DNA from: Streptomyces toxytricini | GTDB lineage: Bacteria; Actinomycetota; Actinomycetes; Streptomycetales; Streptomycetaceae | Length of the DNA stretch: 64,000 nucleotides | Assembly (NCBI RefSeq): GCF_014649915.1 | Contig: NZ_BMTY01000016.1 | Location: 126,900 to 190,899, forward strand | Direction of reading: 5' to 3' | Shown here: piece by piece, positions 44,675 through 52,993 of the stretch | Layout: every line of letters starts with the position of its first letter | Position numbering within the stretch: position 1 is the stretch's first letter | Made by a program: the position numbers and the translations under genes | The notes under the pieces: model-generated | What the model was told of the DNA's origin: nothing | The model's database searches: none | What the model saw: only the letters and a program-made list of their open reading frames with translations

Positions 44675-45679
44675 ATGCGCATCGGGCTGATCGGAACGGG
44701 CCGCATCGGGTCCTTCCACGCCGCGGCTCTGGCCCGCCACCCGGACGCCGGCTCGCTGCTGCTGGCCGACGCCGATCCCGGGCGGGCCGCGCGGCTCGCC
44801 GAGCGGCTGGGTGCGACGGCCGCCCCCTCCGTGGACCAGGTGTTCACCTGGGGCGTGGACGCGGTGGTCGTCTCCTGCGCCACCGACGCACACGCGGAGC
44901 TGGTGGTGCGGGCCGTGCGGGGCGGGCTGCCGGTGTTCTGCGAGAAGCCGCTGGCCTCGGACCTGGCCCGGACGCTGTCGGTGCTGCGGGAGGTGGAGGC
45001 CGCGGGCGGGGTGCTCCAGCTGGGGTTCATGCGCCGCTTCGATGCCGGGTACCGCACCGCGCGGGAGCTGGTCCGCTCGGGCGCGCTGGGCCGGCTGCAC
45101 ACCGTACGGACGATGACGGCCGATCCGCAGCCGCCGGCCGCGCCGTACCTGGCGACGTCGGGCGGGCTGTTCCGGGACTGCCTCGTGCACGACTTCGACA
45201 TGGTGCGCTGGGTGACCGGCCGCGAGGTGGCGCACGTGTACGCGGCGGGCTCGGACGCGGGCCCGCCGGTGTTCCGCGAGACGGGTGACGTGGACACGGC
45301 CGCAGCGCTGCTCGTCCTGGACGACTCCACGCTCGTGACCTGTACGGGGACCCGCTGCAACGGGGCCGGGTACGACGTCCGGATGGAACTGGCCGGGGAG
45401 CTCGACCAGGTCTCGTCCGGGCTGGACGACCGCACTCCGATCGCGTCGACGGAGCCGCACGGCCCGCCGCCGGCGGCGAAGCCGTGGACGGGCTTCCTGG
45501 AGCGGTTCGCCCCCGCGTACGAGGCGGAGCTGGCCGCGTTCGTCCGGCTCGTGCGCGGCGAGGGGCCCAACCCCTGCGACGGGCGGGAGGCGCTGGCCGC
45601 GCTCCGTGTCGCCGAGGCGTGCGAGCTGTCGCGGCGGGAGCGGCGCCCGGTGGACCTGGCGGAGCTGCCCGGCCTGTGA
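44675..45679 (+). CDS. Gfo/Idh/MocA-family dehydrogenase (inositol 2-dehydrogenase-like)
   Basis: 334-aa NAD(P)-dependent sugar or polyol dehydrogenase. Rossmann motif GLIGTGRIGSFHAAAL at the N-terminus, the EKPLA motif with the catalytic Lys (about 94), LQLGFMRRFD, and the active-site Asp/His in RDCLVHDFDMVRWVTG (about 172). This pattern matches IolG-like enzymes. Divergent from the sugar-binding protein gene, so it probably acts on the imported compound. ATG 44675 lacks a ribosome site; see the promoter entry. Confidence 0.92.
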   Translation: MRIGLIGTGRIGSFHAAALARHPDAGSLLLADADPGRAARLAERLGATAAPSVDQVFTWGVDAVVVSCATDAHAELVVRAVRGGLPVFCEKPLASDLARTLSVLREVEAAGGVLQLGFMRRFDAGYRTARELVRSGALGRLHTVRTMTADPQPPAAPYLATSGGLFRDCLVHDFDMVRWVTGREVAHVYAAGSDAGPPVFRETGDVDTAAALLVLDDSTLVTCTGTRCNGAGYDVRMELAGELDQVSSGLDDRTPIASTEPHGPPPAAKPWTGFLERFAPAYEAELAAFVRLVRGEGPNPCDGREALAALRVAEACELSRRERRPVDLAELPGL

Positions 45680-45763
45680 GCCGCGGCCGGGCGCGGGCTG
45701 AACGGCCGCCGGCTCGGGCTGTGGGGGCGGGGGCTGCCGCGGGTGGCGGGGCACGGTCCGCGG

Positions 45764-46951
45764 CTACCAGCGCACCGGGAGCCGGGTCACTCCCCGCATG
45801 AGGCTGCCCCGGACCCAGTCGGGCGGCCCGGCACCGGTGTCCTCGGCCAGGTCCGGGAAGCGCTCCAGCAGGCCGCGGAGGGCGGTGCGGCCCTCCAGCC
45901 GGGCGAGCGGGGCGCCGAGACAGAAGTGCAGTCCGTGGCCGAAGGCCAGGTGGCCCTGCGGTGCGCGCCGGATGTCGAAGGTGTCGGGGTCGGCGTAGCG
46001 GGCCGGGTCGCGGTCGGCGGCGGCGAGCGAGACGACGACGGTGGAGCCGGCGGGGATGAGGGTGGCGCCGATCTCCACGTCCTCGCGGGCGTGCCGGTAG
46101 GTGGCGTTCTGTACGGGGCCCTCGTGGCGGAGCATCTCCTCGACGGCGCCGTCGAGGAGCCCGTCCGGGTCGGCGCGGAGCGCGGCGAGCTGGGCGGGGT
46201 GGGCGAGCAGGGCCCGGACGCCGTTGCAGATGAGGTTGACGGTGGTCTCGTGGCCGGCGACCAGCAGCAGGAAGGCCATGCCGATCAGCTCGTCCGGGGA
46301 GAGGGAGTCGCCGTCCTCGTCGCGGGTCCGGATGAGCGCGGAGAGCAGGTCCTCGCCCGGCTCCTTGGCCTTGGCCTCGACGAGCTCGCCGAGGTAGAGG
46401 CCGAGCTGCCGGTGGGCGGCGGTGTCGGGGGCGCCGGAGGGCGGGGAGACGACGGCCTTGGACCAGTGGCCGAACCGCTCCCGGTCGAGGCCGGGCACGC
46501 CGAGCAGCTCGCAGATGACGGTCATCGGCAGCGGGTAGGCGAGCGCCTGCACGAGGTCGGCGCTGCGCTGCGGGCGGGCCGCCATCGCGTCGAGCAGCCC
46601 GTCGGTGATCTCACGGACGCGGGGGCGGAGCGCCTCGACGCGGCGGGCGGTGAACTCGCGGGCGACAAGGCGGCGCAGCCGGGTGTGCTGCGGCGGGTCG
46701 GACTCCAGCATGTTGAGGTTGGCGGCGGTGTGCGGGACGTCCGGCAGGCGCTCGCGCCAGTCCTTGGCGAGGCCGGGGTGGGTGAGGGCCTGCCGGGCCT
46801 CCTCGTGCCCGACGACGATCCAGGCCGGTTCGTACGCGTCGGAGGAGGCGGCGATGCGGTGGACCGGGCCCCGCGCCCGCAGCGCCGCGTAGAAGGAGTA
46901 GGGGTCGGCCTGGAAGTCCGGGGCGTTTCCGCTGATGTCCGGTTGGGGCAT
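45764..46951 (-). CDS. Cytochrome P450 (second, CYP107-like)
   Basis: 395-aa class I P450. I-helix VAGHETTVNL, ExxR in EEMLR, RHAREDVEIG, and heme loop FGHGLHFCLGAPLARLEG with the axial Cys near 344. Closer to the classical Streptomyces CYP107/105 pattern than the first P450. No ferredoxin or biosynthetic genes are adjacent, so the substrate is unknown. Leftward, 87 bp downstream of the DHFR-like gene. Confidence 0.95.
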   Translation of the reverse strand: MPQPDISGNAPDFQADPYSFYAALRARGPVHRIAASSDAYEPAWIVVGHEEARQALTHPGLAKDWRERLPDVPHTAANLNMLESDPPQHTRLRRLVAREFTARRVEALRPRVREITDGLLDAMAARPQRSADLVQALAYPLPMTVICELLGVPGLDRERFGHWSKAVVSPPSGAPDTAAHRQLGLYLGELVEAKAKEPGEDLLSALIRTRDEDGDSLSPDELIGMAFLLLVAGHETTVNLICNGVRALLAHPAQLAALRADPDGLLDGAVEEMLRHEGPVQNATYRHAREDVEIGATLIPAGSTVVVSLAAADRDPARYADPDTFDIRRAPQGHLAFGHGLHFCLGAPLARLEGRTALRGLLERFPDLAEDTGAGPPDWVRGSLMRGVTRLPVRW

Positions 46952-47038
46952 GCGGCCCAGCGTACGGCGGGGGTTGATCCGCGGGCCCGCCCGTTTCCGG
47001 CCACTGTGCGGGCGCTGCGGCGCCGCGGCGGTGGCGGG

Positions 47039-47656
47039 TCAGAAGGTGCCGAAGGAGGCGCGTCCGGTGCGGCGGTAGGTGTGGATGGCGGTGCCCGCGG
47101 CGGTGGTGCGGGAGTCGGTGAGCTCGCAGGCGGTCGGCAGGCCGCCGCGGGGGAACAGCCGGCGGCCGGCCCCCAGGTAGACGGGGAAGACGAGCAGGTT
47201 CATCTCGTCGACGAGGTCGCGGGCCAGCAGCCACTGGGCGAGCATGCCGCTGCCGTGCACCTGGAGTTCGCGGTCGGCCGGGAGGGCGTCCTTGACGCGG
47301 ACGATCTCGCTCTGCAGGTGCTCGCCGTCGATGACGGTGGTCCCCGCCCACTGCGGGTCGGCCAGGGTCGTCGAGGCCACGTACTTGGGCAGGCCGTTCA
47401 GCCGGCCGGCGATGGGGTCCGCCGGGTCGGTGACCTGCGGCCAGTACCCGGCGAAGATGTCGTAGGTCCGCCGGCCGAGGAGGAACGCCCCGACCCGGTC
47501 GAACACCTCGGTCATGAACTGCGCCATGCCGTCGTCGGCGAAGGGCACCAGCCAGCCGCCGTACTCGAAGCCGCCGCTGGGGTCTTCGGCGGGCCCGCCC
47601 GGGGCCTGCATCACGCCGTCGAGGGTGAGGAAGGTGGTCAGGGTCAGCTTGGCCAT
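47039..47656 (-). CDS. Dihydrofolate reductase-fold protein (RibD C-terminal type)
   Basis: 205-aa protein of the YwjB/YyaP-like reductase family. Starts MAKLTLTTFLTLDGVMQAPG and has GAFLLGRRTYDIFAGYWPQ, LQVHGSGMLAQWLL and LLVFPVYLGAGRRLF, the NADPH-binding core of RibD/DHFR folds. It is not the housekeeping folA, which is shorter and differs in motif. Divergent from the SDR gene. Confidence 0.92.
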   Translation of the reverse strand: MAKLTLTTFLTLDGVMQAPGGPAEDPSGGFEYGGWLVPFADDGMAQFMTEVFDRVGAFLLGRRTYDIFAGYWPQVTDPADPIAGRLNGLPKYVASTTLADPQWAGTTVIDGEHLQSEIVRVKDALPADRELQVHGSGMLAQWLLARDLVDEMNLLVFPVYLGAGRRLFPRGGLPTACELTDSRTTAAGTAIHTYRRTGRASFGTF

Positions 47657-47827
47657 GGCCGGGCGCTCCTTCGGGTCGGTGTCGCCTGCACCGCACCAGG
47701 GTCCCCGCCCGCCCCGGGCGCGGCCGTCGCGGCACGCACGGACGCCAGGTCGGATTCCCGCCAGACGCCCGCCCACCCCGCGGCGTTCCATTGAAGCGTC
47801 AACGAGTCAGCGGGAGGAAGGAACACC

Positions 47828-48568
47828 GTGAACGCGAACGCAGTGGCCCTCGTGACGGGCGGCAGCCGGGGCATCGGGGCGGCGACCGCGCTGCGCCTGG
47901 CGGAGGACGGCGCGGACGTGGCCCTCACCTACGTGAGCGGGGCGTCGGCGGACGCGGCCGCCGACCTCGCGGCCAAGATCGAGGCCATGGGCCGGCGCGC
48001 CCTGGCGGTACGGGCCGACGCGGGGGACGCGGAGCAGGCGGCCGGGGCGGTGGCGGCGGTCGTGGACGGACTGGGCCGTATCGACGTCCTGGTCAACAAC
48101 GCCGGGATCGGCGTGCTGGGCCCGCTGGAGGACCTGGCCGCGGCCGACGTGGACCGCGTGCTCGCCGTGAACGTGCGCGGCGCGTTCGTCACGGCGCAGG
48201 CGGCGGCCGGCCGCATGCGGGCCGGGGGCCGCATCATCACCGTCGGCAGCTGCATGGCGCAGCGGGTGGCCGCCCCGGGCGGCACCCTGTACGCGATGAG
48301 CAAGGCGGCGCTGACCGGCCTGACGAAGGGCCTGGCCCGCGAGCTCGGCGGGCGGGGCATCACCGCGAACCTGGTCCACCCCGGCCCCGTGGACACGGAC
48401 ATGAACCCGGCCGACGGGCCGTACGCCGCCCCGCAGAGCGCGGTGACGGCCCTCGGCCGGTTCGGCGCGCCGCACGAGGTGGCGGCCGTGGTGTCGTTCC
48501 TGGCGGGCCCGGAGGCCGGCTACGTGACGGGAGCGGAGTTCTCGGTGGACGGCGGGTACACCGTCTGA
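47828..48568 (+). CDS. Short-chain dehydrogenase/reductase (FabG-like)
   Basis: 246-aa classical SDR. Cofactor motif TGGSRGIGAATALRL, NNAGIG, catalytic Ser in VGSCMAQRVA and the YxxxK in LYAMSKAAL (about 155-159), and a C-terminal VTGAEFSVDGGYTV. GTG 47828 follows a GGAGGAAGGA-type site. Substrate unknown; oxidoreduction of a small alcohol or ketone. A strong hairpin follows. Confidence 0.94.
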   Translation: MNANAVALVTGGSRGIGAATALRLAEDGADVALTYVSGASADAAADLAAKIEAMGRRALAVRADAGDAEQAAGAVAAVVDGLGRIDVLVNNAGIGVLGPLEDLAAADVDRVLAVNVRGAFVTAQAAAGRMRAGGRIITVGSCMAQRVAAPGGTLYAMSKAALTGLTKGLARELGGRGITANLVHPGPVDTDMNPADGPYAAPQSAVTALGRFGAPHEVAAVVSFLAGPEAGYVTGAEFSVDGGYTV

Positions 48569-48600
48569 CGGCGGCGACGCCGTGCAGCCGTGAGCGGCGC

Positions 48601-48634
48601 GGCCGCCGCGGGGGTGCCGGCCCCCGCGGCGGCC
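48601..48634. terminator. Bidirectional hairpin terminator
   Basis: Perfect 14-bp stem GGCCGCCGCGGGGG / CCCCCGCGGCGGCC with a 6-nt loop, between the SDR and allantoicase stops. Confidence 0.8.
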
Positions 48635-48658
48635 GGGACGTACGGGCCGTACGGGCCG

Positions 48659-49777
48659 TCAGCCGCCCAGTTCCTGGTGGCGGGCGGTGAGCGCGGCCGT
48701 GCCCGCCTCCGTCAGGGAGCCGTACAGGCGCAGGCGGGAGAAGCCGCCGTCGGGGAAGATGTCGATCCGGACGTGGGTGCCGACCGCCGGGGCGTCCAGC
48801 ACGAAGCGGTGGTTCGTGTCGGGCTGCAGGCGGGTCCGCGGCAGGAACTCCGTCCACTCGCCGTCCTCGCCGGTGCACACCGACAGCGAGGCCCAGCCGG
48901 CCGAGTTGCCCTTGAGGTAGGCGGTGTCGATCTCGACGGCACGGATCTCGGACTCGGCGGCGAGCCGGTAGCGGATCCAGTCGTTGCCCCGGTCGCGGCG
49001 GCGGGCGGTCTCCCAGCCGTCGTCCATCTTGCGGGAGCGGCCCGGGTTGATGGTGTTGGTCGGCGGGGAGTAGAAGCGGTTGGAGGCGTCCTGGACGGCG
49101 CCGCCGTTCTCCAGGGCGACGACGTCGAAGGAGCCGAGGGCCGCCAGCCACGCCGGGTCGGGCAGCACCTCGCCGTAGACGCGCAGGCGGGCGATGCCGC
49201 CGTCCGGGTGCTGGTTGACGCGCAGGTGGGTGAAGCGCTGCTCGGCGTCGACCTCGAAGCCGTTGGCGGCGTGCCCCCCGACCGGGGTGCGGGGCACGAG
49301 GGTGGTCCACTTGACGCCGTCGGCGAGGAGCTCCTCCGGGGTCGGGGCCTGCGCGCCCGTCCAGTTGGTGCCCTCGACGGAGACGGCCTGCGGCATGTTG
49401 CCGCGGAAGTGCGCGGTGTCGACGACGATGCCGCGGATCACGCCGGGCGCGCCCAGGCGTACGAGCGCCCAGTCGTGGTCGTCGGCGGTGGGCCAGGGGT
49501 GCTCGGCGGAGGTGCCGCGGCGGCGGCGGGTCTCCCAGCCGTCCATGACCTTGCCCTTGTGCCCGAAGTGCTCGGGGTCGAACTCGGCGGGCTCGGGGAC
49601 GAGGAGGTTCTCCCGCTGGGCGAAGAACTCGTCGTTCGCGGCGATCACACCGGCGCCGAGCTGCCGGTCGGCGAGGTTCGCGTACTGGGTGAACGGGAAC
49701 TCGGCCGTGCGGTAGTCGGCGTACGGGTCGCCTCCCCCGTACGGGTTCGCGTTGCCGGTGAAGGAAGGGATCGCCAC
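48659..49777 (-). CDS. alc: Allantoicase
   Basis: 372-aa enzyme that splits allantoate into ureidoglycolate and urea. It contains the characteristic duplicated beta-sandwich: GKVMDGWETRRRRGTSAEHPW in the first half and RKMDDGWETARRRDRGNDW in the second, each followed by a discoidin-like DTAHFRGN / DTAYLKGN strand. GTG 49777 lies 2 bp after the allantoinase stop. Second gene of the leftward allantoin operon. Confidence 0.96.
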   Translation of the reverse strand: MAIPSFTGNANPYGGGDPYADYRTAEFPFTQYANLADRQLGAGVIAANDEFFAQRENLLVPEPAEFDPEHFGHKGKVMDGWETRRRRGTSAEHPWPTADDHDWALVRLGAPGVIRGIVVDTAHFRGNMPQAVSVEGTNWTGAQAPTPEELLADGVKWTTLVPRTPVGGHAANGFEVDAEQRFTHLRVNQHPDGGIARLRVYGEVLPDPAWLAALGSFDVVALENGGAVQDASNRFYSPPTNTINPGRSRKMDDGWETARRRDRGNDWIRYRLAAESEIRAVEIDTAYLKGNSAGWASLSVCTGEDGEWTEFLPRTRLQPDTNHRFVLDAPAVGTHVRIDIFPDGGFSRLRLYGSLTEAGTAALTARHQELGG

Positions 49778-49779
49778 TG

Positions 49780-51120
49780 TCAGTTCTGCCTTTCGAGGAG
49801 TCGGCCGGTGGGCTCGGTGGGGGTGCCGTGGTCGGCGATCCGCACACCGCGCAGCCAGGTGGACCGCACGACGCCGTACAGGGTCCTGCCCGCGTACGCC
49901 GTGACCTGGTTGCGGTGGTGGAGCTCGGCCGGGTCCACGGTGAAGGTCTCGTCGGGGGCCAGGACGGCGAAGTCGGCGTCCCGGCCGGCCTCGATGGCGC
50001 CCTTTTGGCCGAGGCCCGCGAGGCGGGCGGGGGCGGTGGACATCCAGCGGGCGACGTCCTCCAGGGTGCGGCCGCGGCGGCGGGCCTCGGTCCAGACGGC
50101 CGGGAGGCCGAGCTGGAGGGAGGAGATGCCGCCCCAGGCGGTGGAGAAGTCGGCCGTCTTGAGGTCGGCGGTGGACGGCGAGTGGTCCGAGACGATGCAG
50201 TCGATGGTGCCGTCGGCGAGCGCGTCCCACAGCAGGTCCTGGTTGGCGGCCTCGCGGATGGGCGGGCAGCACTTGAACTCGCTGGCGCCGTCCGGGACCT
50301 CCTCGGCCGTCAGGGTGAGGTAGTGCGGGCAGGACTCGACGGTGATGCGCACGCCCTCGGCGCGGGCGGCGGCGATCGCGGGCAGCGCGTCGGCGGAGGA
50401 GAGGTGCAGGACGTGGACGCGGGCGTCGAGGCGGCGGGCCTGTGCGATCAGGTTCTCGATCGCGGTGTCCTCGGCGGCGCGCGGCCGGGAGGCGAGGAAG
50501 TCGGCGTACCTGGGGCCGGGGACGACGGGCGCGGAGTCCAGGTGGTGCGGGTCCTCGGCGTGCACGATCATCAGGCCGCCGAAGCCGCTGATCTCGGCGA
50601 GGGCCACGGCGAGCTGCTCCTGGTCGAGCTGCGGGAACTCGTCGACGCCGGAGGGCGACAGGAAGCACTTGAAGCCGAAGACGCCGGCGTCGTGCAGGGG
50701 GCGGAGGTCCTTGGTGTTGTCGGGCAGGGCGCCGCCCCAGAAGCCGACGTCGACGTGCGCCTTGGCGCGGGCCACGTCCTGCTTGACCGCGAGGTTCGCG
50801 GTGGTGGTGGTCGGGGGGAGCGAGTTCAGCGGCATGTCGAGGATCGTCGTGATGCCTCCGGCCGCGGCGGCGCGGGTGGCGGTCCAGAAGCCCTCCCACT
50901 CGGTGCGGCCGGGGTCGTTGACGTGGACGTGGGTGTCCACCAGGCCGGGGAGGAGGACGTCGTCACCGAAGTCCTCCAGGCGGGCGCCGGCGGGCACGGG
51001 CGCCTCGTGGGGCAGCACGGCGGCGATCTTCCCGGCGGCGACGGCCACCGAGGCGGCGCGCATCCCTTCGGGCGTGATGACGCGGGTCGAGCGCAGTACC
51101 AGTTCCACGTCGTCGGACAC
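49780..51120 (-). CDS. allB: Allantoinase
   Basis: 446-aa amidohydrolase converting allantoin to allantoate. Metal ligands: His pair in VDTHVHVNDPG (about 66-68), Lys to be carboxylated in VFGFKCFLSPSG (about 155), His in VHAEDPHH and in HLSSADAL, and Asp in VSDHSPS. GTG 51120 is preceded by GGGGAGG. First gene of the operon. A TTCCAC-type box at 51141-51155 lies immediately upstream of the ribosome site, suggesting direct repression by the divergently encoded IclR regulator. Confidence 0.96.
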   Translation of the reverse strand: MSDDVELVLRSTRVITPEGMRAASVAVAAGKIAAVLPHEAPVPAGARLEDFGDDVLLPGLVDTHVHVNDPGRTEWEGFWTATRAAAAGGITTILDMPLNSLPPTTTTANLAVKQDVARAKAHVDVGFWGGALPDNTKDLRPLHDAGVFGFKCFLSPSGVDEFPQLDQEQLAVALAEISGFGGLMIVHAEDPHHLDSAPVVPGPRYADFLASRPRAAEDTAIENLIAQARRLDARVHVLHLSSADALPAIAAARAEGVRITVESCPHYLTLTAEEVPDGASEFKCCPPIREAANQDLLWDALADGTIDCIVSDHSPSTADLKTADFSTAWGGISSLQLGLPAVWTEARRRGRTLEDVARWMSTAPARLAGLGQKGAIEAGRDADFAVLAPDETFTVDPAELHHRNQVTAYAGRTLYGVVRSTWLRGVRIADHGTPTEPTGRLLERQN

Positions 51121-51140
51121 GCCGGAACCTCCCCATCTAC

Positions 51141-51155
51141 TTCCACAGAGTGAAA
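51141..51155. promoter_or_regulatory. AllR-type box 1
   Basis: TTCCACAGAGTGAAA, an imperfect palindrome 20 bp before the allantoinase start. Same pattern as boxes at 51251 and 58944. Confidence 0.6.
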
Positions 51156-51250
51156 TTCAACGTTCTGTTGACGGAGTCTTCACGCCGATCCGGGGCCCAG
51201 TCAAGAGCGCCGTGGCACTGCACCGACACACCGGTACCGCAATTGGATGT

Positions 51251-51265
51251 TTCCACAAGATGGAA
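51251..51265. promoter_or_regulatory. AllR-type box 2
   Basis: TTCCACAAGATGGAA, with perfect TTCCA/TGGAA half-sites. Located between the divergent allantoinase and regulator genes. Confidence 0.65.
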
Positions 51266-51449
51266 TTAGGATTTCGCTATCCAGAATGTAGCTATCGCCG
51301 CCGGGAGCGGACGGGTAACTTCCCGAGCACCTCCGCCACCCGGACAAACCCGCTCTGACCGGCGAGGACGGCGCCCACCCGCCCCTGGGGCCGGCGCCGA
51401 CCGACCGGTAGGCTGCTTCCTTGCCTGCCAGCACCGAAAGGACCGCGCC

Positions 51450-52253
51450 GTGCCGACGTCCAGCGCCAGCACCACCGACGCTTCCGCCAAGCCCACCGCC
51501 GGCGGCGGTGGCGTCCAGTCCCTCGAGCGCGCCTTCGACCTGCTCGAGCGCATGGCCGATGCCGGGGGCGAGGTCGGCCTGAGCGAGCTCTCCACCGCCA
51601 GCGGTCTGCCGCTGCCGACGATCCACCGCCTGATGCGCACCCTCGTCGCCTGCGGCTACGTACGCCAGCAGCCCAACCGACGGTACTCCCTCGGGCCCCG
51701 CCTGATCCGCCTCGGCGAGTCCGCGTCTCGCCTGCTGGGCACCTGGGCCCGCCCGTACCTGGCCCGGCTGGTCGAGGAGACCGGCGAGACCGCCAACATG
51801 GCGCTGCTCGACGGCGACGAGATCGTGTACGTGGCGCAGGTGCCGTCCAAGCACTCCATGCGCATGTTCACCGAGGTGGGCCGCCGCGTGCTGCCGCACT
51901 CCACGGGCGTCGGCAAGGCCCTGCTGGCCCACACCCCGGCGGACGAGGTCCGCGCGCTGCTCGCCCGGACGGGGATGCCCGCGGCCACCGAGAAGACGAT
52001 CACCACGCCCGACGGCTTCCTGGACGCCCTGGAGCAGGTGCGCAAGCTGGGCTACGCGGTCGACGACAACGAGCAGGAGATAGGGGTCCGCTGCCTGGCC
52101 GTGTCGGTGCCGAACTCGCCGACCGCCGCCGCGATCTCCATCTCGGGTCCGGCGGGCCGGGTGACCGAGGACCTGACCCCGTCCATCGTGCCGATCCTGC
52201 AGAACGTGGCCGCCGAGCTGTCGGTGGCCCTGCAGAGCCAGAGCCCCGCCTAG
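51450..52253 (+). CDS. allR: IclR-family regulator, probable AllR
   Basis: 267-aa repressor. The N-terminal winged HTH (about 25-85: VQSLERAFDLLERMA, LSELSTASGLPLPTIHRLMRTLVACGYVRQ) is followed by an IclR effector domain with ALLDGDEIVYVAQVPS, LPHSTGVGKALLAH and the GVRCLAVSVP segment. GTG 51450 has GAAAGGA. Divergent from allantoinase, with two TTCCAC boxes between them. In Streptomyces coelicolor the gene in this position, AllR, represses allantoin use with allantoate/glyoxylate-type effectors; assignment by context and family. Confidence 0.93.
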   Translation: MPTSSASTTDASAKPTAGGGGVQSLERAFDLLERMADAGGEVGLSELSTASGLPLPTIHRLMRTLVACGYVRQQPNRRYSLGPRLIRLGESASRLLGTWARPYLARLVEETGETANMALLDGDEIVYVAQVPSKHSMRMFTEVGRRVLPHSTGVGKALLAHTPADEVRALLARTGMPAATEKTITTPDGFLDALEQVRKLGYAVDDNEQEIGVRCLAVSVPNSPTAAAISISGPAGRVTEDLTPSIVPILQNVAAELSVALQSQSPA

Positions 52254-52262
52254 CGCGCGCCG

Positions 52263-52296
52263 AGGCCCGTGCAGGGGGATTTCCCCGCACGGGCCT
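52263..52296. terminator. Hairpin terminator between allR and ABC ATPase
   Basis: AGGCCCGTGC / GCACGGGCCT stem extended by GGGG/CCCC across a one-base bulge, with a short GATTT loop region. Convergent genes flank it. Confidence 0.75.
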
Positions 52297-52309
52297 GCGC
52301 CGGAGTTCG

Positions 52310-52993
52310 TCACGCGGCCGGCAGGGGCTCCGTGAGCCTGCCGTCCGCCATCACGGCCGTGCGGTCCGCGCGCTCCAGGTGGGTGCGGTCGTGCGTGACC
52401 AGCACCGTGGCCGTGGACCGCTCCCGGGTGAGGGCGGCGAGCAGGTCGAGGACGGCCGCGCCGCGCTCGTGGTCGAGGGCGCTGGTGGGCTCGTCGACCA
52501 GGAGCACCGACGGCTCGTTCATCAGCGCGCGGGCGATGTTCACGCGCTGGCGCTGCCCGCCGGAGAGCTCGTGGGGGCGCTTGTCGGCCTTGTCGGCGAG
52601 GCCGACCGCGTCCAGCAGCTCCAGGGCCCGGCGGCGCAGCGCCCGCGGCGGGCGCCCGGAGAGGTGCGCCATGGCCAGCAGCTGCTCGGCGGCGGTCAGC
52701 GACGGCAGCAGGTTGGGCTGCTGGAAGACGATGCCGATCTCCTCGCGGCGCAGCGCCGACTTCTCGGCCGGGGTGAGCCGCGCGGTGTCCCGCCCGGCGA
52801 CCACGACCCGCCCGCAGTCCGGGGTCACCAGGGTGGCGGCGACCGCCAGCAGGCTGGACTTCCCGGAGCCGGAGGGCCCGACGACGGCGGTGAGGGTGCC
52901 CGCGGGGACCTCCAGGGCGACGGCGTCCAGGGCGGTGAGCCGGCCCTCGCCGTCCGGGTAGGTGAGCGTGGCGTCGTGCACCAGCAGGGTCAT
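52310..52993 (-). CDS. MacB/LolD-type ABC transporter ATPase
   Basis: 227-aa ATPase. Walker A GPSGSGKSS (about 39-47), VFQQPNLLPSLTA, signature LSGGQRQR, Walker B VLLVDEPTSALD and H-loop VTHD. The PNLLPSLTAAEQ stretch is typical of the MacB/FtsE subgroup. ATG 52993 overlaps the permease stop. With the next gene it forms an efflux or mechanotransmission pair, facing a divergent two-component system. Confidence 0.95.
   Translation of the reverse strand: MTLLVHDATLTYPDGEGRLTALDAVALEVPAGTLTAVVGPSGSGKSSLLAVAATLVTPDCGRVVVAGRDTARLTPAEKSALRREEIGIVFQQPNLLPSLTAAEQLLAMAHLSGRPPRALRRRALELLDAVGLADKADKRPHELSGGQRQRVNIARALMNEPSVLLVDEPTSALDHERGAAVLDLLAALTRERSTATVLVTHDRTHLERADRTAVMADGRLTEPLPAA

Larger units (their letters stand above)
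51121..51449. promoter_or_regulatory. allB/allR intergenic control region
   Basis: 329 bp without a gene, noticeably AT-richer than its surroundings around 51140-51310. It contains TTCCACAGAGTGAAA (51141-51155), a palindrome TCAACGTTCTGTTGA (51157-51171) and TTCCACAAGATGGAA (51251-51265). The remainder up to 51449 shows only the ribosome site of the regulator gene. Confidence 0.75.
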
